From NCBI RefSeq assembly GCF_027531815.1, contig NZ_JAPZSK010000010.1:1-64000 (forward strand): a DNA stretch of 64,000 bases. The letters are read 5' to 3'. Below are positions 25,954 through 35,242 of the stretch, piece after piece. Origin of the DNA: Gemmatimonas sp. (GTDB taxonomy: Bacteria; Gemmatimonadota; Gemmatimonadetes; Gemmatimonadales; Gemmatimonadaceae). Under the pieces are notes generated by a model. That model saw only the letters and a program-made list of their open reading frames with translations. It was not told the DNA's origin and searched no databases. The position numbers were made by a program, and so were the translations under genes. Position 1 is the stretch's first letter, and every line of letters begins with the position of its first letter.

Positions 25954-26714
25954 CAGTACTTGCCAGTCATGCCCCACCAACGGAGGCGCCACACCATCCA
26001 GATGGCTTCGCGTACGATCCGCTTGGACATCTTGGATTCCCCTTCGGTGCGGTCGTGGAACACGATGGGGATTTCGGCAATGCGGAAGCCGCGCTTCCAC
26101 GCGCGGAAGCTCATCTCGATCTGGAAGGCATACCCGTTCGAGCGCACGGCGTCGAGCGGAATGGCTTCCAGGACCTCGCGGCGAAAGCACTTGAAGCCTC
26201 CCGTCGCATCGCCGAGCCGAAGTCCAGTAATGGCACGCGCATAGATGTTGGCGCCGTAGGACAACATGAGGCGCGTGATCGGCCAGTTGACCACCGTGAC
26301 CTTGCCGTCACGGTACCGGGAGCCGAGCACCAGGTCGGCATCGCGGACGCTGGCAAGGAACTCGGGGAGGTGCGCCGGGTCATGCGAGAAATCGGCGTCC
26401 ATTTCGAAGACATAGCCGTAGTCGCGAGCCAGGGCCCAGCGGAACCCTGCCAGATACGCCCGCCCCAGTCCCTCCTTCCCCGGCCGGTGGAGCACGTGGA
26501 CCCGGGGGTCCGCCGCGGCCAGTTCATCGGCAAGCCGACCGGTACCATCCGGGGAGTTGTCGTCGACGATCAGCACGTCGAGCCGCGGATCCTGTTCGAG
26601 AATCCGCGGGACGATGCGCGTGACGTTCTCACTTTCGTTGTAGGTCGGCACGATCACGACGCCTCGCTCATCGATGCGGAGCACGCCACGTGCCGGAGTC
26701 TTGATACGGGTCAT
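25953..26714 (-). CDS. Polyprenol-phosphate mannosyltransferase-like GT2 (DPM1-type)
   Basis: The 253-residue GT2 enzyme resembles soluble DPM1-type polyprenol monophosphomannose synthases: GVVIVPTYNESENV at the N-terminus, IVDDNSPDGTG (nucleotide binding), DADFSHDP (catalytic DXD-like motif) and SRYRDG. It lacks the C-terminal membrane domain of other types. It would load a sugar from a GDP- or UDP-donor onto a polyprenyl phosphate at the inner membrane face. It leads into dapF (1-nt overlap) and follows a 148-bp gap after the membrane protein gene. Confidence 0.85.
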   Translation of the reverse strand: MTRIKTPARGVLRIDERGVVIVPTYNESENVTRIVPRILEQDPRLDVLIVDDNSPDGTGRLADELAAADPRVHVLHRPGKEGLGRAYLAGFRWALARDYGYVFEMDADFSHDPAHLPEFLASVRDADLVLGSRYRDGKVTVVNWPITRLMLSYGANIYARAITGLRLGDATGGFKCFRREVLEAIPLDAVRSNGYAFQIEMSFRAWKRGFRIAEIPIVFHDRTEGESKMSKRIVREAIWMVWRLRWWGMTGKY

Positions 26715-26742
26715 CTTGCGGCAGAGGTAAAGCGGACTGGCG

Positions 26743-26772
26743 GCGAGTCACCGTGCAGGCACGGCGACTCGC
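26743..26772. other. Stem-loop in the gap between the GT2 and UPF0104 genes
   Basis: GCGAGTC (26743..26749) pairs with GACTCGC (26766..26772) and CCGTG with CACGG inside it, interrupted by one A/C mismatch, around a CAGG loop. It lies in the 148-bp gap 26715..26862. No T-run follows on either strand. It could be a processing or termination hairpin, or a copy of a dispersed palindrome. Confidence 0.4.
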
Positions 26773-26862
26773 GTGGTGTCCGTTCAACTCCGAGAATGGG
26801 AAGAAAGGCACGGGGAGGGACGGCACGGCCGCCGAGCCTGCACCGTGGATGCTGGAGCAAAA

Positions 26863-27840
26863 CTAGTGGAACGGAGGCGAACTGGCCTGTGGCGACCGCA
26901 ATGTGCCTCGCTCCTGCGGCGACATGCAGAAGAGCCCGATGACCCCCGGCAGGATCTCGAGCACGGTCAGCCAGACGCGCGATGTCGCGCCGAGCAGCGC
27001 CGCGTCCCCCTGCCCCGCCGCGCCTCCTGCCACGAGCAGGGCACTCAGCGCCACCTCGCGAAAGCCTATCCCGCCCGGCGCAAAGAGCACCAGAAAGCCC
27101 ACCAGATAGGACGCGGCGAAGACGGCAATGAAGAGCGGCGCTGAGGCGGAAATGACCGGAGTCACCCCGCGGGCGAAACAGGCGAACGCCAGCCCGTACC
27201 CGAGCCATGAGCCCGTATTGATAACCGCCGCCGTCCAGAGGTCGCGCTTGGAAAGCTGCCGCTCGGCGGCGGCCACGCCTCGCCAGCGTGCGACCCGACG
27301 GAGGAGGAGCGGCAGCACGGCCGGCAGTAGCGCGACCGCCACGACGAACAGCAAGCCCGCGACGATGGACACGCGGCTGAGACCAGGGGATATGGCGTCG
27401 AGTAGATCGGCACCGAAAATGGCCGCCACGCCGAAGCCAGCGCCCAGATTGAGGACGGTGCCCAGCACGGCAGCGCCGGCCGCGGCCACCCCCGAGACGC
27501 CCTCGCGGGCCGCGAGCACACCGAGTGCGCCCACCGACCAGAGCTTGCCGGGGATGTAGCGACCCAGATTGGCCACGGTCCAGATTTGGGCGGCCTTGGC
27601 GTACGGCAGCGTGCCCCCCCATCCGCGGAGGAGCATGCGCCAGCTCTGAATGAGCATGGCGTAGGTGAGCAGCACGAGCACACTCGCCGCGATGATCCAC
27701 CCCCACTTCACCTCGATGCTGCGGGCGGCGCGCTCGACCTCCGCCCACTGGCGGGATAGCACCCAGGCGATGCACCCGAACGTGATGAGCAGCAGCAGCG
27801 ATCGCAGCCGCGGCGATCGCAGATACGGCGCGATGGTCAC
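26863..27840 (-). CDS. UPF0104 / lysylphosphatidylglycerol-synthase-like membrane protein
   Basis: A 325-residue integral membrane protein with about eight hydrophobic helices and the family's FAPGGIGFREVALSALL segment (PGG-G-RE motif). It corresponds to the flippase-like membrane domain (LPG_synthase_TM / UPF0104) without the catalytic tRNA-dependent part. Such stand-alone domains often sit with glycosyltransferases and are thought to move lipids or glycolipids. The GTG at 27840 overlaps the GT4 stop as GTGA; upstream in-frame DNA is GT4 coding sequence. Confidence 0.8.
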   Translation of the reverse strand: MTIAPYLRSPRLRSLLLLITFGCIAWVLSRQWAEVERAARSIEVKWGWIIAASVLVLLTYAMLIQSWRMLLRGWGGTLPYAKAAQIWTVANLGRYIPGKLWSVGALGVLAAREGVSGVAAAGAAVLGTVLNLGAGFGVAAIFGADLLDAISPGLSRVSIVAGLLFVVAVALLPAVLPLLLRRVARWRGVAAAERQLSKRDLWTAAVINTGSWLGYGLAFACFARGVTPVISASAPLFIAVFAASYLVGFLVLFAPGGIGFREVALSALLVAGGAAGQGDAALLGATSRVWLTVLEILPGVIGLFCMSPQERGTLRSPQASSPPFH

Positions 27841-29087
27841 GCGGACGGGCCTCGGGTCCCGGCGGCAGACGACGGGGCCGCCAAAGCGCTCGCGTGCGCG
27901 CCTCCACGGGCCTGTCGATACAATGCCTGATACGTGGAGGCCACGGCCTCCGGAGAGAATCGCGCGAGCATGTCGGCGCGGGCCAGCTGCCCCAACTGTC
28001 GTTGGGTCTCGTGGGAGCCGATCACGCGGGCAAGGCCATTGGCGAGCTCCGCGATGTTGCCCACAGGAACGAGGGTCCCGCCGTGCTCCGGGCGGACCGC
28101 ATCGACCAGCCCGCCATCGGCATAGGCGATGACCGGAGTGCCGCACAATTGTGCCTCGACCGCGACCAGCCCCAGCCCTTCGCCGCGGGATGGAACGGCC
28201 ACCGCCTGCGCCGTGGCGTAGTACGACGCGAGCATGTCCTGTGAGACCGTGCCCCCCCAGACGACCCGGTCGGCTACCCCGAGCGACACCGCACGCGCCG
28301 CCAGCGCGGCGCGATCCGGACCGTCCCCCAGGACGTGCAGCGACGTGCCCGCCAACACCGGCAGCGCCAGCGCCTCGAGCAGGTCATGCAGCCCTTTTTG
28401 CGCGTTGAGCCGACCCACAAAGAGCACGCCGCGCCGCTCCGGTGCCGCGTCCGCCAGCGCGAACCGGCGGGTATCCACGGGCATCGGTGCCACCGTGATG
28501 TTCGCGGATGGGGCGATTGCGCGGGCCTCACTGGCCAGCCAGGAGGAGACGGCCGTGCACACCACCGCCTGTCCAAGGACGGCGCGCATGACGGGGTGTA
28601 CCGCCGGTTTCTGGCTGGCGAGCCGGACATCCGAGCCATGCATGGTGACCATCAGGGGCGGATCGTCGGGACCGAGCGCCTTCCACAGCGCGAGTCCCGC
28701 GGGAAACCACCAGTGCGCATGAACGATGTCGAATGGATCACCTGCCTGTCTGGCGACTTGGAGGCAGCGCTGCACGTGCCGGCGCATGTTGGCGAGCAGT
28801 TGCAGCAGGGCCACCTTGCCTCCCCAGGAGCCGCGCACCGTTTCCGCCATGGTCCCGGTATAGGCCAGCGTCATGCGCGCATCGCTGGCGTACCGAACAC
28901 GATCGATGGCCACGCCCTCGAGGGTGGTCTCGGGGGGAAGGCCCGCCGCCCCCGGCGCCACGATATGTACGCGAGTCCCTTGGGCCTGCAGCGCCGTCGC
29001 CAGGCGCAGCACGAACGATCCCGCTGCGTCACCGGCAAAGCGCGGCGCATTGTGCGTGACGAAGAGCACCCGGCGGGGGCCAATCAC
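27837..29087 (-). CDS. Glycosyltransferase family 4 (GT-B) enzyme
   Basis: A 416-residue retaining GT-B transferase. The N-terminal half has a Gly-rich loop (FAGDAAGSF) and HAHWWFPAG; the C-terminal half has VGRLNAQKGLHDLLEAL, LHVLGDGP and the GT4 donor motif SRGEGLGLVAVEAQLCGTPVIA. The most likely start is GTG at 29087 (VIGPRRVLFVTHN), 22 nt after the GT2 stop; the frame is open upstream but there it is antisense to nothing and parallel to GT2. The sugar and acceptor are unknown. Confidence 0.85.
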   Translation of the reverse strand: MIGPRRVLFVTHNAPRFAGDAAGSFVLRLATALQAQGTRVHIVAPGAAGLPPETTLEGVAIDRVRYASDARMTLAYTGTMAETVRGSWGGKVALLQLLANMRRHVQRCLQVARQAGDPFDIVHAHWWFPAGLALWKALGPDDPPLMVTMHGSDVRLASQKPAVHPVMRAVLGQAVVCTAVSSWLASEARAIAPSANITVAPMPVDTRRFALADAAPERRGVLFVGRLNAQKGLHDLLEALALPVLAGTSLHVLGDGPDRAALAARAVSLGVADRVVWGGTVSQDMLASYYATAQAVAVPSRGEGLGLVAVEAQLCGTPVIAYADGGLVDAVRPEHGGTLVPVGNIAELANGLARVIGSHETQRQLGQLARADMLARFSPEAVASTYQALYRQARGGAHASALAAPSSAAGTRGPSA

Positions 29088-29109
29088 GGCCGCGGCCTGC
29101 GGGTCGGGC

Positions 29110-30141
29110 TCAGCGGGCGTCGCGTGCGGCGTCGCGCACGGCGCCGGAATCGTCCTGCTCGAATTGGTTGGCCGCCAACTCGCTGAGCTCCCGCCGCATT
29201 TCTCGCACTTCGCTGCGCTGCTGAGCGATCTGCTCGCCCAGCAGGCCGGTGGCGAAGAAGACAGAGCCCAGCACCAGGCATGTCTGGATGACGGTCCACG
29301 CCCAGCGCTGGCCCTGCCCCGTGACAAGCAGCCAGCCCAGCGCCGCGCAACCGGCCAGGACCCCGAGCGCAAAGAGCGCGGCGCCCAGCATGCCGAAGGC
29401 AAGCAGCGGCTTCTGGCCAAAGCGCAGCTCGAACCACACCGCCAGCATGTCGAGCACGCCCACGGGAATGCGGGACAGGCCGAACTTGGAGCGCCCCGCG
29501 TGCCGAGGGTAAAGCGGGATAGGCACTTCGGTGACCGTGAAGCCCTGCGCCGCCGCCATCACGATCATGTACCGATGAAAGTCGGGGCGCATGGGAAGCG
29601 CCGCCATGATCTCGCGCCGATACGCCTTCACGTTGTTGAGGTCGCGCACGGGGACGTGAAACAGGGTGCGGCTCAGCTTGTTGTAGATCCCCGACACGAA
29701 CGCCTTCTCGTACTTCCCCTGCTTGAACCCCGTCACCATGTCGCTTTCGTTGGCGAGAATGGGTCCCACCAGGCTCGGGATGTCCTCGGGCTTGAACTGC
29801 AGGTCGGCCGGATAGAACACCAGCACCTGCCCCCGCGCGTGCAGGTACCCCGTGCGAAGCGCTTCTGCGATCCCCCGCTGGGCCCGATGGCGCACTGGAT
29901 GGAGGAAGCCGTACTGCTCGCGCAGCTCCTGCAGCAGCGCCCAGCTGCCGTCGGTCGAGCCGTCGTCCACCACGATGACCTCATACCGCGCCTGCTGGCC
30001 GCGGATCATCGCGTCGCAGAGCTCCAGGAACAGCGGCAGGTTCGCGGCTTCGTCCTTGGCCGGCACGAGTACGCTCACGTCCACCTCCGACCTGGTGGCC
30101 GGGGGCGGCATCGTGCGGAGGGGGCGAAAACTCACAGCCAT
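29110..30141 (-). CDS. Membrane GT2 glycosyltransferase (polyprenyl-phosphate type)
   Basis: The 343-residue protein has a GT2 catalytic domain (VSVLVPAKDEAANLPLF, VVDDGSTDGSW, FYPADLQF as the DXD-like site, about residues 22-235) and two C-terminal transmembrane helices (about 250-305), then a charged coiled-coil-like tail. This is the ArnC/GtrB layout, enzymes that charge undecaprenyl phosphate with a sugar. The start is probably ATG at 30141 (ATG at 30111 is the alternative); neither has a clear Shine-Dalgarno. It heads the four-gene glycan cluster, 58 nt after rpoN. Confidence 0.82.
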   Translation of the reverse strand: MAVSFRPLRTMPPPATRSEVDVSVLVPAKDEAANLPLFLELCDAMIRGQQARYEVIVVDDGSTDGSWALLQELREQYGFLHPVRHRAQRGIAEALRTGYLHARGQVLVFYPADLQFKPEDIPSLVGPILANESDMVTGFKQGKYEKAFVSGIYNKLSRTLFHVPVRDLNNVKAYRREIMAALPMRPDFHRYMIVMAAAQGFTVTEVPIPLYPRHAGRSKFGLSRIPVGVLDMLAVWFELRFGQKPLLAFGMLGAALFALGVLAGCAALGWLLVTGQGQRWAWTVIQTCLVLGSVFFATGLLGEQIAQQRSEVREMRRELSELAANQFEQDDSGAVRDAARDAR

Positions 30142-30199
30142 GCGAGAGGAGGAAGGATCAACATGCCTGACGGCACGAGGGGTCGGGACGGTGAGGGGG

Positions 30200-31699
30200 C
30201 TAGACGCGCTTGCGCATGCGCGCGGGGAGCACGCCCAGCTGGTCACGGTACTTGGCCACCGTGCGTCGCGCAATCTGCACCCCGGTCTGCTGCAGGATTT
30301 CCACGATCGCCTGGTCGGTCAGGGGATTCTTGGGATCCTCCCCACCCACCAGTTTCTCGATCTGGTCCTTGATCCCGCGCGCCGAGACGTCGTCGCCGTC
30401 GGCCGTCGCCAACCCGGACGAGAAGAAGAACTTCAGCGGGAGCACCCCACGAGGGGTCTGCACGAACTTCTCGTTGGTCACCCGGCTGACCGTCGACTCG
30501 TGCATGCCCACGGCCTCGGCCACCTCGCGCAGGGTGAGCGGCTTGAGCGCCTGCACGCCACGCTCGAAGAAGTCCCGCTGCCGGTCGACGATGTAGTGCA
30601 TGACCTTGAGCATCGTCTGGCGGCGCTGCTCGATGGCCTGAATCATCCAGTTCGCCGAATTCAGCTTGCTGGCAATGAAGTCCTTGCTCTCGGTATCGAA
30701 CCGCTTCTTGTCGCGCGCGATCTCCTGGTACGTACGCGACAGCTTGAGCCGCGGCAGGTTGCCGTCGTTCAGGAAGATGTGGTAATGCCCATCGATCTTC
30801 TCGACCACCAGATCGGGAATGATGTAGTTGTCGTTACCGGCACTGAACCGAAGCCCCGGCTTGGGGTCCAGCTTGGCGATTTCATCAGCGGCCCCCTGCA
30901 CATCCTGCGCGCTGATGCCGAATCGCTTTGACAGTTCGCTCCACCGGTGCGCGATGAGCTCCTCGAACGACTCCTCGACCAGGCGGTAGGCGAGCGCATC
31001 CCGCCTGCCGGCGGCGCGCAGTTGCAGCAGCAGACACTCACGCAGGTCGCGGGCGCCAACTCCCGCGGGATCGAGATCCTGGATGATCTGTAGCATCCGC
31101 AGCATTTCGGTGTCGGTGAAGACCGGCACCTCGCCGTCGATATCGCGCTCCTCGGCTTCCTTCAGCAGCCATTCGTTGACGCCGCGCTGGATTTCCTCCA
31201 GCGGACACGCCAGCCACCCATCGTCGTTGATGTTTCCGACAAACTCCTCGGCCAGAATCGCCTGCCGCGGCGTGAGTTCCAGCAGCGACAGTTGCTCCGT
31301 GAGGTGATCGGCCAGGTCGCGCGTGTCGACCGTGACCGGCTCGTACCATTCGCGCTGCTCGTGCTCTTCGCGCTGCCCCCCGGTCTCGAACCCGTCGAGC
31401 AGCACCGCTTCCCAGTCGACATCGTCGTCACCGGTCTTTTCCGGTTCCGGTTCGGCCGTCGCTTCCGGTTCGGTGAGATCCTGCGCTTCGGTGGCCGGTT
31501 CGTCGGCGTCGGGCGCCTCATCGTCTTCCTCATCGGGCTCAACGAGCTCGAGGAAGGGGTTCGTCAGCAACTCCTGCTTGAGGTGCTGCTGCAGATCGAG
31601 CAGCGGCATGTACAGCAGATCCATCGCCTGGTAGAGGCGTGGATTGACCTTGAGTTCCTGCCGGAGTCCGGCGTTCTGTTGCAGTCCCGTTTTCATCAA
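30200..31699 (-). CDS. rpoN: RNA polymerase sigma-54 factor RpoN
   Basis: Sigma factor for -24/-12 promoters that need AAA+ activators. The 499-residue protein shows region I (Gln/Leu-rich, 1-50), a very acidic region II (about 53-125), the core-binding region, the helix-turn-helix [19 protein letters not shown] and the RpoN box [10 protein letters not shown] (about 477-486) near the C-terminus. The ATG overlaps the lptB stop by 4 nt. lptB-rpoN adjacency is the common order in proteobacteria and other diderms. Confidence 0.96.
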   Translation of the reverse strand: MMKTGLQQNAGLRQELKVNPRLYQAMDLLYMPLLDLQQHLKQELLTNPFLELVEPDEEDDEAPDADEPATEAQDLTEPEATAEPEPEKTGDDDVDWEAVLLDGFETGGQREEHEQREWYEPVTVDTRDLADHLTEQLSLLELTPRQAILAEEFVGNINDDGWLACPLEEIQRGVNEWLLKEAEERDIDGEVPVFTDTEMLRMLQIIQDLDPAGVGARDLRECLLLQLRAAGRRDALAYRLVEESFEELIAHRWSELSKRFGISAQDVQGAADEIAKLDPKPGLRFSAGNDNYIIPDLVVEKIDGHYHIFLNDGNLPRLKLSRTYQEIARDKKRFDTESKDFIASKLNSANWMIQAIEQRRQTMLKVMHYIVDRQRDFFERGVQALKPLTLREVAEAVGMHESTVSRVTNEKFVQTPRGVLPLKFFFSSGLATADGDDVSARGIKDQIEKLVGGEDPKNPLTDQAIVEILQQTGVQIARRTVAKYRDQLGVLPARMRKRV

Positions 31700-32898
31700 G
31701 CCCGCACTCCTTCATCGGCTTCGGCGAAGCGTGCACGGAGTCGGGCCGACAGCGTCGGGCCGAGGTAGATCTCCGCCACCGTGTCATCGAACACGAGTTC
31801 ACGAACTGTACCGGAGACTTTGACCACGCCGTCGTACATGATGTAGGCGCGATCGACGATGTCGAGGGTCTGCTCGACGTTGTGGTCACTGATGAGTACG
31901 CCTATGCCACGATGGCGGAGTCCCGCCACGATCTGCTGAATGTCGTGCACCGCGATCGGGTCCACGCCGGCAAACGGCTCATCGAGCATCATGAACTTGG
32001 GCTGAGTCACGAGCGCACGCGTGATCTCCAACCGCCGCCGCTCCCCGCCGGACAACTGAAACGCGCGGCTGTTTCGCAAATGCTTGATGCTCAACTCATC
32101 GAGCAGCATTTCCAATCGGTCCTTCCGTTCGCCGGCGGAGAGATCGAGCGTTTCCAGGATGGCCAGAATGTTCTGTTCGACGGTGAGCTTTCGAAAGATG
32201 GAAGGCTCTTGCGAAAGATAACCGATTCCCTGGCGCGCCCGCTCGTACATGGGCATGCGCGTGATGTCCGTGCCGTCAAGACGGATCGCGCCCGTCTGCG
32301 GGGCAATGAGGCCCACCAGCATGTAGAACGTGGTGGTCTTGCCGGCGCCGTTGGGGCCCAGCAGACCGACGATCTCTCCCTGGGAAACACGCACCGACAC
32401 GTCGTTCACGACCCGCCGACCGCGGTACACCTTGACCAGTCCATCGGCCGAGAGCACCGCAGCGCTGTCCGGTTCCGTCGCCGCCGGTGTTGTCCCCGCG
32501 GCAGCGCGATGCTCACCGGTGGCACGCAGCACACGTGCCAGTTCGGCACGATGCGCCTGCACCGCCACCCAGAGATCCGGCGTCACGCGCACCTCGGCGT
32601 CCGGTTCGGCCACCCCACTGGCGAATGGTTCGATGACACCACTGGCAGCCAGTCGGGGCAGCAGCGCTGCCACCAGATGGCTGCGGACTTCGTCGGGGGC
32701 GAGGGCGCGGCCCTCCCGGTGCTCCTCGATGTACCGTCGCGTGATGGCATGCAGCGGCACCCGGCCCGTCATGTCCGCGCCGTCGACAATCGCGCCCAGC
32801 ACCATCGCCAGTGACCGGTCTCCGTGCACGGCACGCTCGACGACCGACACGATGTCGGTCGCGGAGGTTGGTGTGTGGGGACGTGAGGAATCGCTCAT
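31696..32898 (-). CDS. lptB: LPS export ABC transporter ATPase LptB with a 150-residue N-terminal extension
   Basis: ATPase that powers LPS extraction from the inner membrane with LptFG. The C-terminal 250 residues are a normal LptB: Walker A GPNGAGKT (181-188), signature [11 protein letters not shown], Walker [13 protein letters not shown] and the switch His in ISDHNV. The first about 150 residues are extra; usual LptB is about 240 long. The extension is mostly helical (about 12-130), with [27 protein letters not shown] resembling a small winged-helix-type fold, and then a Pro/Thr linker. The ATG overlaps the lptA stop (ATGA). No in-frame ATG separates the parts at the expected LptB start. 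Confidence 0.9.
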   Translation of the reverse strand: MSDSSRPHTPTSATDIVSVVERAVHGDRSLAMVLGAIVDGADMTGRVPLHAITRRYIEEHREGRALAPDEVRSHLVAALLPRLAASGVIEPFASGVAEPDAEVRVTPDLWVAVQAHRAELARVLRATGEHRAAAGTTPAATEPDSAAVLSADGLVKVYRGRRVVNDVSVRVSQGEIVGLLGPNGAGKTTTFYMLVGLIAPQTGAIRLDGTDITRMPMYERARQGIGYLSQEPSIFRKLTVEQNILAILETLDLSAGERKDRLEMLLDELSIKHLRNSRAFQLSGGERRRLEITRALVTQPKFMMLDEPFAGVDPIAVHDIQQIVAGLRHRGIGVLISDHNVEQTLDIVDRAYIMYDGVVKVSGTVRELVFDDTVAEIYLGPTLSARLRARFAEADEGVRA

Positions 32899-34652
32899 GG
32901 ACGGCGGCGGGTAGCGGAAGCAAGTGGTGGCAATGCGGCGGGAGCAGCTCTGTCGTCTTCCCCTGGGGGACGGCGCGGCGGCGCCCCCGGAGCGCCGCCC
33001 GGACGCCCAGGAGGCCTGCGCGGGCGGGTGCCCGGCGCCGTCGCCGTGTCTGCTAGACTGTCCGACGCCGGTTCGAGATACACCCCGGAGGCCGCCGAGT
33101 CCACCCGCACGTCGCGCACGGTCCCCGTATCGAAGTTCACGAAGATGCGGAGCCCGCGCACATAGTTGATGGCGGGCGGTGCCGTGGGCCCCTTGGAGGT
33201 GGCCATGTGAAAGAGGGAACTGGCGTTCCCCAGGGCACGGATCTCCTTGATGTTCACCCGGTTGCCCGTATCGCGCGGCGCCGTCGCGCCGGGAGCCGGT
33301 GCGGCGACCGGGAGGCGAACGGCGATGCTGTCGAAAAAGGCGAAGATGCTGTCGCCGCGGAGCAGATCCTTCTCGGTCGTCCGGATCTTGAGCGTATCCG
33401 GCGTGCCCACCGCCACGGCACTGCCGACCGCGCGTACCTCGCGCACCTGCTTGTCCACCAGACGAATGCGAAGCGAATCGGCAATGACATCCTGCTGCGG
33501 GGTGGTGGCTTTCGCCCGCCCCGCCCCGAAGGCAAACGCCTCCTCCAGCTGCTGCGCCTTCAGCCGCACGTCGATGATCTCGGCATTCAGTACGAGGTCA
33601 TCGCTGGTGGCCGTGGATTTGTGGCGGGCCACCACGCGATCGAGTGTGCGCGCGGTACTGTACATATCGATCGTGTCGCCGACCAACGTGAACTGCTGCG
33701 CGGTGTCCCGGTTTACGATACGCGCGCCGCGCACGAGTCGCGACTTCTCCGTGATCTTGTCGAAGGAGGCGGAGTCCGCCTGGGCATTCAGTTGCTCGCG
33801 ATCGATCCGCACGTCGCCCCACGCCATGAGCAGTGAATCGCCCGCATCCTCGAAGCGATTCGCGATGACCGTGGTGGGGGGCTGCAGCCGGCCCGTACTG
33901 TCCTTTTCGATCAACCGTGCCGTGGACCGGCTGGGCGCAATGAGGCGAGAGGCGGGACGTTCCGGGGTGGCCCGGAAGTACTCGATGCTCGGCCCCGCAA
34001 AGGTGCTGCCGGTGGCCAACTGCGTCGCTACGACGTTGCCATCGGCATACAACCGCCCTTCGCGTGTGAAATACGTGGCATGCATGGCCGTGATCTGCAC
34101 CTTGTTGGGCTCTTCGTAGACCACGTTGCCGTACAGGTTCACGATCCCCGCCGCCTGAAACTGCTCCGCGCTGTCGGCCCGCAGCCGGTTGTTCTCCCCT
34201 TGGCACCGTCCCACGAAGCCGCCGCCAACAAAGGTGTTGGATACCGTCTCGCTCATGCGGCTGTACAGGAGTCGCGTCTCCGGCGGCGACTCGGTCATGT
34301 CGAGTACGCAGGGGCGCGACGGCGGTGGCGCCTTCTTGGCGGGCTTCTTTGGCACACTGTCGGTCTTCGGGGGACGGGGCCCCGTACTGTCGGACGGCGT
34401 TGGCGCCTTGGCCGTGTCGCGCCCGGGGCGCGCCGCGCTGTCCACCGGGGCTACCGCAACCGGTGGGCGCGCCGCGACACGCTCAGGTGTCACCGGGCGA
34501 CCGGCTGAGTCGGACGGTGACACGACCGGCGGTGTGGGGGCCGCCCGTCCGGCGCCGCGACATCCTGCGTTCACGACGGTTGATACCACCGCCAGCAGGA
34601 AAAAGGCGCGGGAGGAGGGCACGCGCCAACGGCGGCCGGCCGGCATGGTCAC
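32895..34652 (-). CDS. lptA: OstA/LptA-family LPS transport protein, predicted lipoprotein
   Basis: A 585-residue protein, about three times the length of E. coli LptA. A lipoprotein signal (hydrophobic [11 protein letters not shown] then the lipobox NAGC) is followed by a Pro/Ser/Thr/Lys-rich linker (about 35-110) and a long OstA-like region (about 130-530) rich in short beta-strands such as [24 protein letters not shown] and [10 protein letters not shown]. The tail is Pro/Arg-rich. The GTG at 34652 overlaps the lptC stop (GTGA); ATG at 34646 is the alternative. From order lptC-lptA-lptB it should form the periplasmic LPS bridge, probably as one long protein rather than an oligomer. Confidence 0.8.
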   Translation of the reverse strand: MTMPAGRRWRVPSSRAFFLLAVVSTVVNAGCRGAGRAAPTPPVVSPSDSAGRPVTPERVAARPPVAVAPVDSAARPGRDTAKAPTPSDSTGPRPPKTDSVPKKPAKKAPPPSRPCVLDMTESPPETRLLYSRMSETVSNTFVGGGFVGRCQGENNRLRADSAEQFQAAGIVNLYGNVVYEEPNKVQITAMHATYFTREGRLYADGNVVATQLATGSTFAGPSIEYFRATPERPASRLIAPSRSTARLIEKDSTGRLQPPTTVIANRFEDAGDSLLMAWGDVRIDREQLNAQADSASFDKITEKSRLVRGARIVNRDTAQQFTLVGDTIDMYSTARTLDRVVARHKSTATSDDLVLNAEIIDVRLKAQQLEEAFAFGAGRAKATTPQQDVIADSLRIRLVDKQVREVRAVGSAVAVGTPDTLKIRTTEKDLLRGDSIFAFFDSIAVRLPVAAPAPGATAPRDTGNRVNIKEIRALGNASSLFHMATSKGPTAPPAINYVRGLRIFVNFDTGTVRDVRVDSAASGVYLEPASDSLADTATAPGTRPRRPPGRPGGAPGAPPRRPPGEDDRAAPAALPPLASATRRRP

Positions 34653-35242
34653 CGCGTGGGCACCTGAACCGTCGCGATGATCTTGCAGCCGCGCAAGCAT
34701 CGGAAGTTATTCAGCTTGGGGTCGGACTCGAAGCCGATCCCCGAGTGCTCACGCTTCGGCTCGTTCAATACGAACGCCGAATCGGAAAAGAACTGGTTGC
34801 GAACCTGATCGAATACCAACTGCTGCGAGGTGAACCGCTTCCCGTCCTCACGCACCACCACCACGTCGCCGCGCGCTTCGAGGCGCTGCAGGCGCGAGTT
34901 GTAGGTGCCGGTCTTGGAGGTGAGCACCCCGTCCTTCACACCCTGCGCGGTGTAGAACGTGAGATTCACACGCCGCATTTCTATGCGGGTGCCGTCGTCG
35001 TAGAGGTACGCCGTATCGGAGAGGAGCTCACCGTTGTTCACGCCCTTGTTCGTGAGGACGTGGCGAACCCCGAACCCCATCTGGTCGGCCGAATCAGGCA
35101 TGGTGGACGTGGCCACGCGCTTGACGGCCGGGGTCGTCGGCTTCTTCGGGCATCCCGCGCCACTCAGCAGGCCCCACCCGGCGACCGCCGCCACCACCAG
35201 CCGCCCGGTGCTCGGCGCGGCTCCATTCCATGGGCGCATCAA
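34649..35242 (-). CDS. lptC: LptC-like LPS export protein, predicted lipoprotein
   Basis: A 197-residue protein with a signal segment (LVVAAVAGWGLLS) and a lipobox GAGC, then an LptC/OstA-type beta-jellyroll (about 50-185; for example DDGTRIEMRRVNLTFY and RLEARGDVVVV). Classical LptC has an uncleaved transmembrane anchor; here a lipid anchor is predicted. It lies upstream of lptA and overlaps it by 4 nt, and overlaps kdsD by 4 nt. Assignment rests on fold pattern and order. Confidence 0.8.
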   Translation of the reverse strand: MMRPWNGAAPSTGRLVVAAVAGWGLLSGAGCPKKPTTPAVKRVATSTMPDSADQMGFGVRHVLTNKGVNNGELLSDTAYLYDDGTRIEMRRVNLTFYTAQGVKDGVLTSKTGTYNSRLQRLEARGDVVVVREDGKRFTSQQLVFDQVRNQFFSDSAFVLNEPKREHSGIGFESDPKLNNFRCLRGCKIIATVQVPTR

